A DNA stretch of 64,000 bases, taken from Coenobita brevimanus (taxonomy: Eukaryota > Arthropoda > Malacostraca > Decapoda > Coenobitidae). The stretch lies in NCBI GenBank assembly GCA_032717465.1, contig CM064690.1, positions 12,826,569 through 12,890,568 on the forward strand. The letters run 5' to 3'. Under the pieces are notes generated by a model that was not told the origin of the DNA, ran no database searches, and was given only the letters and a program-made list of their open reading frames with translations. The stretch's first letter is position 1; the number at the start of each line of letters is the position of its first letter. Positions 21,152 to 33,299 of the stretch are shown piece after piece. The position numbers and the translations under genes were made by a program.

Positions 21152-21348
21152 TAAAACGGCCTGATGGTATTTGGAAAAACTGGAAAATGCGCCACAGAAT
21201 TCAGAGAGGAAATAAAATCTCTTTCTCCCTACAGTGGCTTTTTGAATATATCTAAAATTAGTTCGCATTTATATTTTCGACACAGTGGAAGGAGAGTCTG
21301 AAAATATTTTCCAGTAACTTTTCAGGAATGTGCGCCCGCGCGCTTGTG

Positions 21349-21349
<1 letters not shown>

Positions 21350-21440
<91 letters not shown>
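21350..21440. repeat. (GT)n microsatellite
   Basis: About 45 uninterrupted GT units, preceded by a CGCGCG-containing alternating purine-pyrimidine stretch. Confidence 0.97.
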
Positions 21441-21442
<2 letters not shown>

Positions 21443-21516
21443 TAAAACAGCAAAGAGAAGGAGGAGAGGAACTTTTGACATTATTAAGAACCCTGTGTAA
21501 AAATATTTGCTTAAAA

Positions 21517-21554
21517 CACACACACACACACACACACACGCGCGCACGCGCGCA
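21517..21554. repeat. (AC)n grading into (CG)n
   Basis: AC units pass into CGCGCACGCGCGC, a Z-DNA-prone alternating tract lying opposite the nearby GT array. Confidence 0.9.
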
Positions 21555-22140
21555 AACAGCAGCGACAGTCATTGTTCGCGTGCTGTCCCATGGCTTATCT
21601 GAATGTATTATACAGCAGGCTGAAGTTCCCCTTCCCTTGCTGTTCGCCATCCATTTTTTGAGGGAGAGGGATGGCGCTAAGACACGTTTGTATAATCGAA
21701 CAATAGAGCCGTCAGTTTGTACAGCGTCACCAAGTGACGGCGTCACTCACGAACACTGTATCCACTGTAAAACCATCGATGTCCCGATGGAAAGTAATTT
21801 GTGGTACAAGTGTGCATATATCGTGAAGTCACTTCACAGGCACTGCTAACGTTCCTCTAGCTAAATGACGCCAATTTTACTCCATTGTTGCTGCCTCTAG
21901 ATTTTTTTTTTTTTTTAATCTCAGGAAGGACCACCCTTTGTGCAGCGATTAACGTCTTGAATCCGGTAAATCATTTTCTTGTTTTAATCTTTTTATCTAC
22001 AGACGATTTTAGGTCAAGTTTTTTCGAAGTGAGATATTAGATGTTGCAATCATATACCCCAGCATTACGGTGCGGCTTCCTGAGACACATGAAGCAGCGT
22101 AGCTTATCTCGAACAAGCTGTAGAAGTCATCGAATACTAG

Positions 22141-22277
22141 AAGTTATAGTAACAGTAGCAGTAGTAGTACTAGTACTACTACTACAAGTAGTAGTAGTAC
22201 TAGTAGTAGTAGTAGTAGTAGCAGCAGTAGTAGTTTTAGTAATAGCAGCAGCAGCAGTAGTAGTAGTAGTAGTAGTA
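22141..22277. repeat. Imperfect (AGT)n / (AGC)n trinucleotide array
   Basis: AGT, ACT and AGC units with ACTAGTACTACTACAAGTAGT, which makes short self-complementary stretches. The Val-rich frame over it is a by-product. Confidence 0.9.
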
Positions 22278-22454
22278 TTCACCCAGACTCATTTGAACAT
22301 AAACTCTGTGGATTGCAGGCCAAAGCTACACATTTTTCCGCAGTCTACGATCATTTTTTTCTGGAGACTGGGAGGGTACCGCCTGCTCCACCTCCCAGTT
22401 AAATCGGTACCATCACGTGAGGGCGTCTCCCCCCCCCCTCAACAACCCATCATG

Positions 22455-22787
22455 TTTTTTTTTTTTTTTATGTGCTCGACTCTGGGCATAGGCTTTACAG
22501 CCTGCTCCCAAGGCCCAGTAGTCCTCCTACATATCATACACCTCCACATGTCACCACTTCGGCGCTAACACCCACCGTCCATATTGAATACATGCTAGGG
22601 CTGTCTCATACAGGTCTGGTGTATTGGTATTAGCGGGGGTATATTTACGACCTGTCGGCGGGTCTTCTGGTAGATCGGTAAGTCTGCTTTACACGAAATT
22701 CAAATCCTTAAACTGTTCCCTGCCCCAGCGGAGATTTGAATCTGGGTCCAGTAGGACCGCAGGCCACCTCTCTATCGATTGATAGTA
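22455..22787 (-). mobile_element. SINE-A copy 2
   Basis: About 330 bp colinear with SINE-A copies 1 and 3: minus-strand B-box relative (GATTCAAATCTCC), CCTGTATGAGACAGCCCTAG, GTGACATGTGGAGGTG and AGGCTGTAAAGCC. The 3' tail is an A-run (T-run at 22,455-22,468 on plus). The tRNA head is eroded at its extreme 5' end (about 22,760-22,787). Confidence 0.88.
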
Positions 22788-23025
22788 TTAATGATGCACA
22801 TCGGAGGGCAAGGCAATCGGTGTGCATTTCATCACTGCAGGCTGGTCATGGTGGTGGGTGAAGGATGGTGAGATATGTTGTTTACGTATTATGTCCATTG
22901 TGGTGTACGGCTCACGGACCCTCAGGCATACTGGTGGCTGCCAATTCATGTATCTACTGACAGCTGGATCAGTTGGACTACCATAAGCTATCAGCACACG
23001 ACATAATTATATTATCCATTTAATT

Positions 23026-23951
<926 letters not shown>

Positions 23952-23991
<40 letters not shown>

Positions 23992-24022
23992 TTGACTAAC
24001 ACACACACACACACACACACAA
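23952..24022. repeat. (TA)n and (AC)n microsatellites
   Basis: (TA)n at 23,952-23,988 and (AC)n at about 24,000-24,021. Confidence 0.95.
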
Positions 24023-24512
24023 ATAGGTGGATGGATGATGAACTTGAGTAAGTGAATCAAGGAGGTATGGAATTTGAGGAAACAGGACTTGACGAAGCAC
24101 AGGAATGGATGGATGAAGTACAGTATATCCGGAAATGCACACGTCATGACTGTTTCACTTCATTTCATAACCTGGCAGTCTGTGGAATGAAACACTGTTT
24201 TACGGATCCCATGGCCTTTGTGGTAGAACCGAGAAAATCTTGAAGGTTGGAATGATGTAATGGATGAATTTGTGACTCATTGTGCTGGGCACTTTGACAG
24301 TTATTCAGCCTTTCTCTTTTCCTATGCGTATTGCTTGAGTCCTCCCAGGTCACGCATTAGTGGGAATGAATGTAAAGGATAATGATACTGAGGAACCAAA
24401 GTCAGTAGAAAATAGTAATTCAATTAAAATAATTTGTATTACAATAAATAGTACCAGGTATTATCGCTACACTCATCATCACAAGCAATACAACCAGTCT
24501 CCCTTTTCTTTG

Positions 24513-24514
<2 letters not shown>
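24023..24514. other. No recognisable gene
   Basis: A 63-codon acidic frame at 24,052 has no recognisable domain and uses no splice or promoter context I can see. Treated as non-coding. Confidence 0.35.

Positions 24515-24565
<51 letters not shown>
24515..24565. repeat. (TC)n microsatellite
   Basis: About 25 TC units. Confidence 0.95.
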
Positions 24566-24567
<2 letters not shown>

Positions 24568-24759
24568 TTAAAGTGCAATCCTGAACTTAAGCTATTGTGA
24601 ATATTTAACTTTGGGTATTAGAGTAGGAGACTGGACTACCATGGAATGATCTGAATGCAATACTCCTCTCCTCCCTCTCTCTTTAGCTATCGTGTTATGC
24701 ATTTAGCCTTAAATCAGTGAAGACATTGTCAAGACCAGTTATCAACAAGTGTCCAACTA

Positions 24760-27190
24760 TAAGAGGGCTAATAAAGTAAAGGCAATTGCAGATGTCAATG
24801 ACTGACATCCCATTGTTCAAACGTTAGATATCAATGATGCATGGCAATTGTTAACAGAAACTCTCATCGATAGGCTACAGTCAAGTTAAAATATTCCAAT
24901 GCCCAGCAGATGGCCTGTCAAATATTCTAAACCCAGATGGTGGAACTCCGATATCAAGCATTATCTGTTAGCAAAAATTCTTGCATATAAAAATTATCAT
25001 ACCATAAAGAGTCAGAGGGATGAAAACAAATATGATGCTCTTCGATGGATGCCAAAAAATTAGTTAAACGAGGTAAGAAAAGCCTTGAGATGCATAATGG
25101 CAGTATCAGTAAATCAAATTCCAAAGAATTTTTCAGTAGCAAAAAGTTTTAAACTCCAACAATGAACCCTTCATCACAGATATTGGAGAGCGTACTGATA
25201 ATGAACCTAAGATGGTGAGAGATCTTAACATTTTATTTGCGACAGTACAGTAGTTACAGAAGAAAATACACATATGAATCCTGCAGTTTACCCAGTTCCT
25301 ATAGGAGAAGTAACATAGTCAGTGTTATTAGTGAAAATGATGTACTACTTGCAGTCTGCAAACTGAAGGAGAATAAAACACCGGGGTTAGACAGAATATC
25401 TTTATGTGTGGTAAAGGAACTATAGAACAAAACATAAAAACCTTTATCTGAACTTTTCAACTTATCGTTAAAGAGTAGTAAGGTGCCACATGAGTGGCAG
25501 CTTTCAGACATAACCCCAATACTCAAAAAGGGCAACAAAGCACAACAGGAAAACTACCGTCCAGTTAGGTTAACATCAATGGTTTGTAAGTTGCTTGAAA
25601 CTATTATCAGAGACATGCTTGTGAAACACTTAGAAACAAATTATCTCATCAAAGATTCCCAACATGGTTTTCGGAATAACTGCTGCCTCACGAATCTGTT
25701 GAACATTTCCAACGAGATATTGAAATGTATGACCAGATTAAACCTGTTAACGTTGTCTATCTTGATTTTCAAAAGGCTATTGACAAAGTTCCAGACAAAA
25801 GACTGCTTCAAGAGCTAAAGGTGCTTGGTTTCAGTGGCAGTGTGTTCGAGTGGATCAAAGATTGGCTCTTAGACCAAGAGCAAAGAGTTGCAACAAGTGG
25901 AAAAGAATCGACTGGATAGACTTTACAAGCAGAGTGTTACAGAGTTCAGTGTTAGGTCCTATTCTTATTTTTAATATACATAAATGATACTGATGAAAGA
26001 TTATTTTGAAACAGTCCTAAATTTGCTGATGATACTGAAACAGGTAATATAGCAGACGTAGCACTGCAGAGACAGGCAATTCAGAGAGGTCTTGAACAAT
26101 TATTTAGCTGGAGCCTAACACAGCAAATGAATTTCAGTATTGATAAATGTTAAGTGCTAAACATTTGCAGTAAAACATGAACAATGTTCAGCTTGATAGT
26201 GAAACCCATGAAAACGACTGAAGAGTTATAATAATTTATTTGAAACAAAGCAAACACTGTACAGAGGCTGTTAAAAAAATAACAAAAGATTGGATTCATT
26301 GATAAAGCATTCGAATATAGATCCAAAAATATTGTCATCACTTTTATAATTCCCTAGTACGTCCACACTTGGAGTATTTCATTAAATTTTGGTCACTGTA
26401 TTCTAAAAAGATACGGAAGAATAAGAAGGAGTACAATGTGAAAAGTGAGAAAAATGATACCTAGATTGAGAAATAAACAGTAGAGGGAGTGTTTGAAAGC
26501 CATGAATCTCTTTACCTTAACTAATCTTGGGTGACGAGGAGATTTAATTGAAGTATCCGAAATATATTAACAACTTATTTGAAACAAAGCAAGCAATGTA
26601 CAGAGGCCTTAAAATGAAAAAAAAAAAAAATGATTCATAGCGCAATCGAACATAAATCCAAAAATAATGTCATCACTTTTTAAATTCCTTAGTACGTCAG
26701 CACTTGGTGTATTCCATTCAATTTTAGCCACTGTATTATAAAAAGATATTGAAAAACTAGAAACAGTACAATGAAGGGTGACAAAAATGATACCTAGGTT
26801 GAAAAATAAACAGTAGAGGGAACGTTTGAAAGGCCTGAATCTCTTCACCGTAACTAACTGCATGTTATGAGGAGATTTAATTGAAGTATCCAAAATACTC
26901 AAAAGATTAGATAATATCACTGCCGATTAATAATTCACAGTTGATCTCTCAAATTATACTATAGGTAATGAGCATTCAAATATGGACAAACGATTTTAGC
27001 CAAATAAAGCAAAGCATTTCTTCTTTAACAGAGTTGAAAATATATGGAACAAATTGCTCTCCAATGTGGTAATGTGTGATACCTTACTAATCTGTAAGAA
27101 TCGCTTAGATATACAGATATCTGCCTTCTAACCCCCAGCTATGTATATTCACCCCTGAATGATACATTTCTTTATTGTATATAACTTTTT
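24760..27190 (+). pseudogene. CR1-2 ORF2 fragment, broken and partly duplicated
   Basis: Colinear with CR1-1 from its endonuclease C-terminus onward. It has DVNDWHP, then WWNSDIKHYL, KSQRDENKYDAL, ITPILKKGNK, ENYRPVRLTS, YLDFQKAIDKVPD and KFADDTE in several frames with many stops. It is 5'-truncated near 24,760, so the endonuclease core and ORF1 are absent. The 3' part (26,237-26,914) contains a 339-bp tandem duplication. The end region EN-LWNKLLSNVV-like lies near 27,040-27,070. It is clearly older than RTE-D1. Confidence 0.85.
26237..26914 (+). repeat. 339-bp tandem duplication inside CR1-2
   Basis: Unit 1 starts TATTTGAAACAAAG at 26,237 and unit 2 starts with the same bases at 26,576. Both run through ATGATACCTAG.TTGA.AAATAAACAGTAGAGGGA to GGAGATTTAATTGAAGTATCC. 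The units differ by scattered substitutions and an A-run. Confidence 0.85.
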
Positions 27191-27279
27191 ATTATCATAG
27201 CCTGGATGATACAATAATCAGAAAATCGATAAATAATGTTGATTTAATGGTACCTTCCTTTTCAGGCAGATAGTATAAA

Positions 27280-27512
27280 ATAAAACTTCCTTTCCCTCTT
27301 TCCTATTCAATTTTCGTGATAGCTTTTCTTTGCCGGATGGTCATACTTTCCACTATTTCCTGCTGGATTCGGCTAAAGGATTTGTTTGGTGGGGGTGGGG
27401 GAGCCTTCCTCCTTGTCTTCAGCTGACAGAATGGTGTCATTAGTTATAACCTTCCTCATACCAAGTATCCACGTAAGGACATATAGAACTGTTGCTGTTT
27501 GTTTTCCTTTGT

Positions 27513-27515
<3 letters not shown>
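27280..27515 (+). mobile_element. CR1-2 3' end region
   Basis: It shares GTGGGGGAGCCTTC and CTGTTGCTGTTTG.TTTCC..TGTACT with the region after CR1-1 (12,340-12,490). It runs directly into (TC)n, which may be the tail. Confidence 0.6.

Positions 27516-27573
<58 letters not shown>
27516..27573. repeat. (TC)n microsatellite
   Basis: About 28 units immediately after the CR1-2 3' end motif. Confidence 0.95.
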
Positions 27574-27575
<2 letters not shown>

Positions 27576-27778
27576 GCCATTAAGCTTTCGTAGCATGGGA
27601 GCCTTTTTATTTATACAGTAATTTATCTAGTTAATAATAAGGCCATGGAAATCGTGGTTTAAGTGCATAGAGAAGTTTTCTTTGTATGGGAGAATGCGAG
27701 TTTGATCCCAGGCTGGAACATATGGTCCTTGGGCTGGAGGAGGGAACAAACTGATTACTACCATTTTGTTAACCCGCT

Positions 27779-27885
27779 GTGTCCCGTTGACATATATATA
27801 CATCCAAACGTTTTGTCACTGAGTCCCGTTGACGTATATATACATCCGAATGTTTTGTCACTGAGTCCCGTTGATGTATATAAAT
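27779..27885 (+). repeat. Short tandem repeat with GACGTATATATACATC
   Basis: Three units of about 43 bp, each starting GTCCCGTTGA and containing a near-palindromic TATATATACATC core. The third unit is degenerate. Confidence 0.75.
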
Positions 27886-28848
27886 GTGCCGCAATTGCAA
27901 GTTCTGTCATTTGCACATTTTTCAAATTTCGCACATGATTTTTGGTACGTATACAAGGGACACCTTCCTCTACAAGATGCCAGGCAGGGACAATTCCTTA
28001 CCTCGCATGACCCCCCCGCACGTCATTGTCTCAGCAATTCACCTGTTACCAGTGACCTGGCCAGTAAAGACATGTCGTGTCACGGTACAAAATTCAAGGC
28101 CAGAGTGATTCCCCAATCGATGACAATGTGGAGGACAAAGTTTACGTAGTATTAGAGGAAGAAACAGTCAGAAAGGATGATCAGGTAATGTCGTCAAAAA
28201 AGGTCAGGTATGTTGATGTGTTTGATGAGTGAAACAATGCTTATACTGCCTATATTACTGTGTGAAAACCAATATACTCTCATACTACATATAAATTCGT
28301 ACCAAATAAGTAAATAAATACCGTTTATGAGTGGTGTGGAATAGTTACCCTCCCATAGAACTCGTTTTCTTTGGAGCCAGCCTGATAGAAAACCCAGTAA
28401 GGTAAGGGGTACTCCTACCTGTATTCAGTATTTTAAACCTCAGGTGAGCGATTTCTCTATGAATTTTCGATGTTTCTCACGAAAAGCAGAGGTTTGAGCC
28501 AAAAAAAAATTTTCAAAAATTGGTCGGGACTGGGGGGAGTCAGTTGTGGCAAATCGGTCGGGATGGGGAGGGTTATATGATCTACTACAAGTTCCACTGA
28601 TTTATCATAAAAACATCCTGCTAATACCATAACATAGAGAATGAAATTATTCCTTCATAAAAGTACATACTGTACAATATGGGTACTGGGTATTACAGTA
28701 GTGCCGACACTTACATAGTGATTTGTATGAAACGCACATGGACAATGGAGCTGTAGAGACCAGACTTTCAAGTCTGTGCCATGAATCAGATTCGCAAAAA
28801 AAAAAAAAAAAGTATATTACTTGTGTGGTCTGTGTAGGGGTACATGTA

Positions 28849-28853
<5 letters not shown>
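27886..28853. other. No recognisable gene
   Basis: Frames of 74-92 codons at 27,871-28,149 overlap in two registers and show no recognisable domain. A repeated GGTCGGGA.TGGGG.G motif occurs near 28,522 and 28,556. Confidence 0.4.

Positions 28854-28904
<51 letters not shown>
28854..28904. repeat. (TC)n microsatellite
   Basis: About 25 TC units. Confidence 0.95.
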
Positions 28905-28907
<3 letters not shown>

Positions 28908-29019
28908 ACTGAGCCCTCAGGTTTCAAGTGAGAATGATGCAAGTTCTTAAGTGTCAGAATGGGGGAGGGATACACAAGTGGATGATGATGGATGCATGAG
29001 AGAGAAGGCGAGGTGTCTG

Positions 29020-29500
29020 AAGGTTAAGTTAGATTCGGCTGGAGTAGACTGAGTTAGGTTACGTTAGTTTAGGGAGATCCAGGATGAGTCGGCTGGAATT
29101 CTGTTGGGTTGAACTGGGTCATATTAATTTAGGTTAGGTTAGGAAGGGTTTGATTTGGTTGGGTTAATTTGGATTGGGTTAGTGCATGGAGACCTGGTCT
29201 GGTTAGGTAAGACTTGTGTGGGTAAGATATGATCAAATTAGGTTAGGGAGGGTTGGATGAAGTTAGGTTGTATTGGCTTAATCTGGGTTATGTTGGGTTT
29301 CATTGCTTTGGATTATGTTGGATAGCATTGGTTTGGGTTATGTTGGGTTGCATTAGTTTGCGTTATGTTGAGTTGGGTTCGTTCGGGTTATGTTGGGTTG
29401 CGTTAGACAGGGTTACATTGGTTTGGGTTCGGTCGGGTTATGTTGGGTTCTGTTGGCTAGGATTATGCTGTGTTGGATTTGCTTATGCATCGTTTTATAT
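29020..29500 (+). repeat. Degenerate GGTTA / GGGTTATGTT-rich repeat
   Basis: G/T-rich sequence built of GGTTA, GGTTAGG and GGGTTATGTTGGGTT units, with almost no C. It resembles the arthropod telomere unit TTAGG but no perfect array is present. The 102-codon Trp/Val/Gly-rich frame over it is repeat-encoded. Confidence 0.7.
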
Positions 29501-29839
29501 AAGGTCTGGTTTTGGTTGTGCTGGTAAAATTGGATTTTTTGCACTTAAGGAGCTAGGATAAGCCAACCAGTTTTTATGTACTCTATTCTTCATTGCAAGA
29601 AGGTCATTTTTATCAAACCTGTCTTCATGGCAGCAAATGGGGGAGCCTAGGGCTTTTCGTGCATTGCATTAAAGCAGTGTCTTAATGTTCAGTCATTCTG
29701 CATCTAGGTTTGTTGCACTGTTGTTTCAGGCAAATGATGGGTATTAAGAAAGTTTGTCTATAACAGTGCTGTAGGTATTTCAAGTTGTCACATTCTTTAA
29801 AATATCACGTTTAGTTTCTTACAGGATAGTCTATGGAGC

Positions 29840-31370
29840 ATTGGTGGGCATATGACTAGTTGCAGTTTCGTGAGTGCAAGGTAATGGTCTGCTGATCACT
29901 CAGCATCTGTCATAGCCCGGTTCACTAGAACTTCTCATCACTTTCGCTGCCTTTCCAATTCGCTGCCAGTATCTACATTGTGGGTGCACCCGTGGGGTCT
30001 TATGCTTATTCTGTAGTTGGAAAATGGCATTGGTGATGAACAGACTCTGTTCCAAGCACAAGGAAGGCAGACTATGGCAATTGTCATTCATGTTCATGAA
30101 AACCTGTAATAACCTGCCAGAGGTGATTATGTTTTCCTACTCCTGCAATAAAATCTCCAAGCAGGATGAGTTTGTCAATATGTGGTACTGAACGAATGGT
30201 AGCATCCAGGAAGTCAAAAATGGAATATTTGACGGTGTCCTACACGTCAAACATTGGAGCATAGGCGCTGATGAGTGTTGCATATTGACTTTAGAGACCA
30301 TTATGTGCCAAGACATCAGCCTTTCCGATATACCTACAGGTGTTTCTTGACTCTTCTGTATTAGGTTGCTTTGGACTGCAAAGCCAATACCATGGTTTCT
30401 TTTTTCATTGTCTGGGTATCCTCTCCAGAAATGGGTATACCCTTCTGCTTTTATTATCTTGCAATCTCCTGAGAGGTGAGTCTCAGACAAGGCAGCAATG
30501 TCAGTTTTATATCATTTCAGTTCATGAGAAATATGAGCAGTTATAATGCGTGGTCATATGTCTTGGTCATTATCGGGCATGGTTTGTATATTCCAAGCAG
30601 CAAGAGTCAAAGAGATTCTTTTGGTTTTTCAACGGCAGAGTGGAATGCCTTGACAGATATGGTTATATACCCAAATGATATGGAACAGAAAGTTTAGGCT
30701 ACCTTTTCTAAACATCTCCTCGCCAGCGGTCAGCAGTTGGGGGTCCGTTTCTGACTACTTAGTTACACTAGATGCTGCTGAAAGCATGACCTCCTCCTAT
30801 TCCATCATGCCAGCAACCACATTGCCAATGTTACTCATGTCCAGGACTTGTGCTAGTGACTTCCAGCCACATCCATGACCTATCACCGTCACCCTATCCT
30901 GTCGCCACAGGTCTTTTGAATTTGGTTAAAGGATGATATGAGAGGTGAGTATAGCTGTGTGTTTGCACAATGAAGAGGTATAGTGTGATGGTGAAGGTGT
31001 GCAGTCCATACCGCATGACTTGGCCCTTCACAGACTGAAATAGTTGCATGAAGATAACCGACCACAATCTACTGATCGGGGTTGAGTGAGACTGAGCTGC
31101 ATCTATCAAAAGCTGCCACCGAGCAACTTCATTCACCAATTTTTCGTTAGGGGTTTAATTCCGTTGCCTTAACCCATCAAGGGTAAATCCACAAGGCAAT
31201 GTGCTTGGGAACACTTTGCCTGATCCTTCATTAATGATTTCGCTAGCATGGGAACCCTGTCGTCCTGTTGAGTCTAGGGGTCTTCCCCGCTGGTACAGCC
31301 TGCAAGATTCACGGGGTACGCAAGACCCCCACCACGACAAGGTGGTTGCCGTGGAGGGACACACACACAC
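29840..31370 (-). pseudogene. 5' half of a LINE: 5' leader plus endonuclease, no RT
   Basis: On the minus strand the leader begins near TGTCCCTCCACGGCAACC (31,366). TLAAWNIQTM (near 30,600) and ALSETHLSGDCKI give endonuclease motifs, followed by TPVGISERLMSW, a degraded VQYHILTNSS region (near 30,200), MNDNCHSLPSLCLE and a final DHQ near 29,885. The layout matches an RTE-like or related endonuclease with numerous frameshifts. No reverse transcriptase follows, and the copy ends near the G/T-rich repeat. Losing the 3' end is unusual for a LINE copy, so a later deletion is likely. Confidence 0.7.
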
Positions 31371-31756
31371 ACACAATCAAACAAACAAACAAACAAACAG
31401 ATGATAGGTACGCATTCATTTTGCTTTCAGTTCAGTATCCAATATCATGTTATTCCTACTTCCATTATTATAAAATTTATCATTTAGTGATACAAGATAT
31501 AACAATATAGAAAAAGCATTTTGTGGGTAGGGACAGAAACTCCCCAAGGTCCTTTTTGTCCAGGTCACCTCTCAAAGGATCCGACGTCAGAGAATAAATG
31601 GAAAGTAAGACAGAGACAAAGGCAGGATAATCACCATTAGGGTGCCCTGTGAAAGTAGACCATTTACATCTCATCATTTCTCATTCAGGCCTTCCATAGT
31701 CTCAGTTCCATACACCACAAGGATCTACAAGCTTGACACCCCCTCCATCCTGTGAT

Positions 31757-31759
<3 letters not shown>
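31371..31759. other. No recognisable gene; short AAAC run
   Basis: (AC)n at 31,363-31,375 and AAAC repeats to 31,400, then unremarkable sequence. Confidence 0.4.

Positions 31760-31831
<72 letters not shown>
31760..31831. repeat. (TC)n microsatellite
   Basis: About 35 TC units. Confidence 0.97.
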
Positions 31832-31836
<5 letters not shown>

Positions 31837-32532
31837 TTTTGTTCTCCGTTACATCCCCCTTCCCCAATACTTCTCTCACTCTAACTTTTCCAGGTATCTC
31901 TTTGTCTACCTTCCGCTTTCCGGTAAATTATCAGGATTTTCTTGTTACCCTTTCAACTTTCCATATGTCTTTCATCTTTTCATCCATTTCCCTCCAATGC
32001 TTCGGCGTCCTACCTATCCCTCATCTCTCCTACTGCTTTACTACCTGTATCTTGAGCTAATAGATTTAGACACTACAGTTATTGTTCTTTTTTCACCAAA
32101 ACAAACGTCACTGACAGGACCATTAGATCTGTTGGTGATTGCTATCTTTTGTACGTGTCACTTCCTCAAGCTATCTTCATTGTTTCCCTCTTTTATCTTA
32201 CCGTAATTCCTCCACTACGATGACGTCAGGTGATTATAATGCACTTACGGAAAGTTTCTCGTAGTGGTGAAGTGAGGGGTAGTATTCTAAATTTATCTGA
32301 ATATTTGGTAATGCCTCTACCTTAGTGATTCATGTTGTATATTACTACACAGTGTGTTCTTGAGTTTCATCGAGACAACGACGTAGACATAAAACTGACT
32401 TATAGGGCGTACCAGAGAATGCATCAGTGTAATAAGCAAAGAAAATTGCTAATGAAGAAGTGCTACGAAGCTTCCTATACCCCAGACATCAGCCAATACC
32501 CCTCTTAATTGCAATGTAATGTCTCCTTCATA
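31832..32532. other. No recognisable gene
   Basis: Pyrimidine-rich sequence followed by mixed sequence. Frames reading out of the TC tract have no domain. Confidence 0.4.
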
Positions 32533-32570
32533 TCTCTCTCTCTCGAGAGAGAGAGAGAGAGAGAGAGAGA
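32533..32570. repeat. (TC)n-(GA)n self-complementary tract
   Basis: TCTCTCTCTC meets GAGAGAGAGA, so the tract is a short perfect palindrome extended by GA units. It abuts the SINE-A 5' end. Confidence 0.9.
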
Positions 32571-32897
32571 TCGGTGGCTCAGTCGGTAGAGAGTTGGTCT
32601 GCAGTCCTAACGGACCCGGGTTCAAATCCCGCTGGGGCAGGGAACAATTTAAGGATTTGAATTTCATAAATATCAGACTTTACTGATCTACCAGAAGACC
32701 CGCCGACATGTCGTAAAAATACCCCCGCTAATACCAATACACCAGTCCTGTATGAGACAGCCCTAGCATGTATTCAGTATGGACGGTGGGTGTTAGCGCT
32801 AAAGTGGTGACATGTAGAGGTGTGCGGTACATAGGAGGACTACTGGGCCCTGAAAGCAGGCTGTGAAGCCTATACCCAGAGTCGGTCACATAAATAT
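32571..32897 (+). mobile_element. SINE-A copy 3 (best copy)
   Basis: The tRNA-like head has an A box (TGGCTCAGTCGGTAGAG, from 32,575) and a canonical B box (GGTTCAAATCC, 32,619-32,629). The putative anticodon loop CTGCAGT would be Cys-like. The tRNA-unrelated body of about 255 bp is shared with copies 1 and 2. It ends at GTCGGTCACATAAATATA and continues as a (TA)n tail. Pol III transcription and LINE-dependent mobility are inferred from the structure. Confidence 0.9.
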
Positions 32898-32899
32898 AT

Positions 32900-32958
<59 letters not shown>
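32898..32958. repeat. (TA)n microsatellite, possible SINE-A tail
   Basis: About 30 TA units directly after the SINE-A body. Confidence 0.95.
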
Positions 32959-32960
<2 letters not shown>

Positions 32961-32997
32961 GTATAAATCACTTAATAACGCGTGATCCATAGACATG

Positions 32998-33140
32998 CTG
33001 ATATCCACAAGGAAATGGAAACAGCAATTATCCCGAGCGCTTTCGTGTATTCACATCCTCAGGGGAGAGCTCTCCTCTGAAAATGTGAATACACGAAAGT
33101 GCTTGGGATATTTCGTGTATCGTTTTCTTTGTTAACATAT
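32998..33140. repeat. Foldback palindrome, MITE-like
   Basis: Arms 33,029-33,069 and 33,070-33,110 are reverse complements with about four mismatches and no spacer, centred on GGAGAG/CTCTCC and containing CTTTCGTGTATTCACAT. Looser pairing (ACAAGGAAATGGAAAC against GTATCGTTTTCTTTGT) extends the arms to about 70 bp. It has the form of a foldback or short MITE. Confidence 0.75.
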
Positions 33141-33236
33141 ATCTATATCTATCTATCTATCGATAGGTAGAGAGATAGGCAGATAGATAGATACCGGTAT
33201 ATATATAGGTAGATAGATAGATAGATAGATAGATAT
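33139..33236. repeat. (TATC)n / (GATA)n opposed tetranucleotide arrays
   Basis: TATC units meet GATA units at CGATAGG, giving a second self-complementary stretch next to the palindrome. Confidence 0.85.
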
Positions 33237-33299
33237 GCAAAACAGACGATTTTATACACCGATTGGGAGAGCTCGATTGATTGCAGAAACGAGAGTTCG

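Noticed and set aside
24052..24243. 63-codon acidic frame as a gene
   Set aside because: Short, unrecognised, and without supporting context.
29253..29561. 102-codon Trp/Gly/Val-rich frame
   Set aside because: It is encoded by the degenerate GGTTA repeat and repeats with it.
32571..32642. A functional tRNA gene
   Set aside because: A and B boxes are present, but the acceptor and anticodon stems do not pair well and the same unit recurs with a SINE body, so it is a SINE head. The same holds at 20,980, 36,004 and 39,392.
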